The notes beneath the pieces are model-generated. The model was not told the origin of the DNA and did not search any database. It saw only the letters and a list, made by a program, of their open reading frames with translations. Positions 63,364 through 64,000 of a DNA stretch of 64,000 bases are shown here, piece after piece. The position numbers were made by a program, and so were the translations under genes. The DNA comes from Planctomycetaceae bacterium (GTDB lineage: Bacteria > Planctomycetota > Planctomycetia > Pirellulales > PALSA-1355): assembly GCA_003153375.1 (NCBI GenBank), contig PLYM01000212.1:1-64000 (forward strand), in the 5' to 3' direction. The number at the start of each line of letters is the position of its first letter. The stretch's first letter is position 1.

Positions 63364-64000
63364 TTATCGTTGATTGGCCAGACGCAGATCCGCCATTTTT
63401 CTCATCTCCATCAGCCGCTCGCCCGCCTCGCCCTGCACGAACTGCGTCACGCGCGGATCGCCCGAGCGATCTAACAGTTCGGGTTTGCCATCGAAGATGA
63501 TCTGAGGCTCGTCGGGTTCGAGCCGGCTGAGCGGATAGACCATGATCACGCGATCCGCGACCTTGCGGGCCGTGTGCATGTCGTGTGTCACCACCACGCT
63601 CGTGACCGGGTGCTCGCTTCGCGTGCGCAGAATCAGCTCGTTGATCACATCGCTCATGATCGGGTCCAGCCCGGTCGTGGGCTCGTCGTAGAGCACGACT
63701 TCGGGACTCAGCGCCAGGGCCCGTGCCAGACCGACGCGTTTGCGCATGCCGCCCGACAACTCAGCCGGCTTTTTGTTGATTACGCTTTCGGGCAGCCCAA
63801 CCGCGGCCAAGCGCGAGATGACGGCGTCTTGGATGGCGTGATCGTCGTTGTCCGTGTGTTCGCGCAGCGGAAAGGCCACGTTCTGGCCGACCGTCAGGCT
63901 GTCGAACAGCGCCGCGCCTTGGAACAAATAACCAAAGCGGATCCGCTCGTGGGTCAGTTCCTTTTCGGTGAGCTTGTTGATATCGTTGCCGTCGAAGGTA
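63364..64000 (-). CDS. mlaF: Mla-type ABC transporter ATP-binding protein MlaF, partial (5' end outside window)
   Basis: About 212 C-terminal residues of an ABC ATPase; the start lies beyond 64000. Visible motifs are the Q-loop region GYLFQGAALFDSLTVGQNVAFPL, signature LSGGMRKRVGLARAL, Walker B VVLYDEPTTGLDP and the switch His in VVTHDM. This is the pattern of MlaF and Ttg2A-type lipid-transport ATPases. It is directly upstream of mlaD; an MlaE permease would be expected just outside the window. Confidence 0.9.
   Translation of the reverse strand, partial: TFDGNDINKLTEKELTHERIRFGYLFQGAALFDSLTVGQNVAFPLREHTDNDDHAIQDAVISRLAAVGLPESVINKKPAELSGGMRKRVGLARALALSPEVVLYDEPTTGLDPIMSDVINELILRTRSEHPVTSVVVTHDMHTARKVADRVIMVYPLSRLEPDEPQIIFDGKPELLDRSGDPRVTQFVQGEAGERLMEMRKMADLRLANQR

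Overview
The window comes from a GC-rich bacterium, most likely a planctomycete and probably of the order Pirellulales. This is inferred from gene content: a fused SecDF, paired 3-keto-glycoside (DUF1080) and Tat-exported Gfo/Idh/MocA genes, a secreted sialidase-like protein, Ser/Thr kinase and PP2C signalling genes, a NagB/PIG-L fusion, and short palindromic or tandem repeats between convergent genes. No rRNA, tRNA, CRISPR array or complete mobile element was seen.

Layout. 1-3000: the 3' end of a probable group II intron abuts a C-terminally truncated HlyD/EmrA-like adaptor, followed by a disulfide-type flavoprotein. 3.3-6.2 kb: sorbosone dehydrogenase-like protein, molybdopterin-fold protein, small membrane proteins and an orphan CHASE3 sensor. 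6.7-10.4 kb: a periplasmic-propeller histidine kinase and its NarL-type regulator. 10.8-12.9 kb: a TPR protein carrying two RNA polymerase alpha-CTD-like domains, and a zinc-ribbon membrane protein. 13.2-18.5 kb: tgt-yajC-secDF. 18.8-23 kb: LysM protein, degenerate alpha/beta hydrolase and VWA protein. 23-28 kb: sugar-related DUF1080 and Gfo/Idh/MocA genes, LRR lipoprotein and GNAT. 28.1-35.6 kb: a co-directional peptide module (M28-like peptidase with a large unknown N-terminal part, OPT transporter, S46 dipeptidyl-peptidase). 35.7-42.4 kb: ceramidase-like protein, ABC-2 exporter whose permease carries a propeller-like domain, dienelactone-hydrolase-like protein and small proteins. 42.8-49.2 kb: an organophosphonate locus (PurU-like deformylase, frameshifted FAD oxidoreductase, phosphonatase-like HAD, redoxin-sialidase fusion, and an opposed PhnZ-like HD oxygenase plus OPA-type transporter). 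49.2-64 kb: receptor Ser/Thr kinase, NagB/PIG-L fusion, stand-alone Clp N-domain protein opposite lexA, NtrB/NtrC-like pair, GT87-type membrane protein, PP2C phosphatase, PEGA lipoprotein and Mla-type MCE/ATPase genes running off the end.

The most interesting items are: the phosphonate cluster with its broken oxidoreductase and intruding redoxin-sialidase gene; a sigma54 activator whose receiver domain can only be completed by an ATC (or CTG) start; two likely alpha-CTD DNA-binding modules on a TPR protein; a roughly 180-residue acidic insertion inside the SecF half of SecDF; and the intron end that seems to have cut the EmrA-like gene. All functional calls rest on motifs read by eye; no database search was possible.
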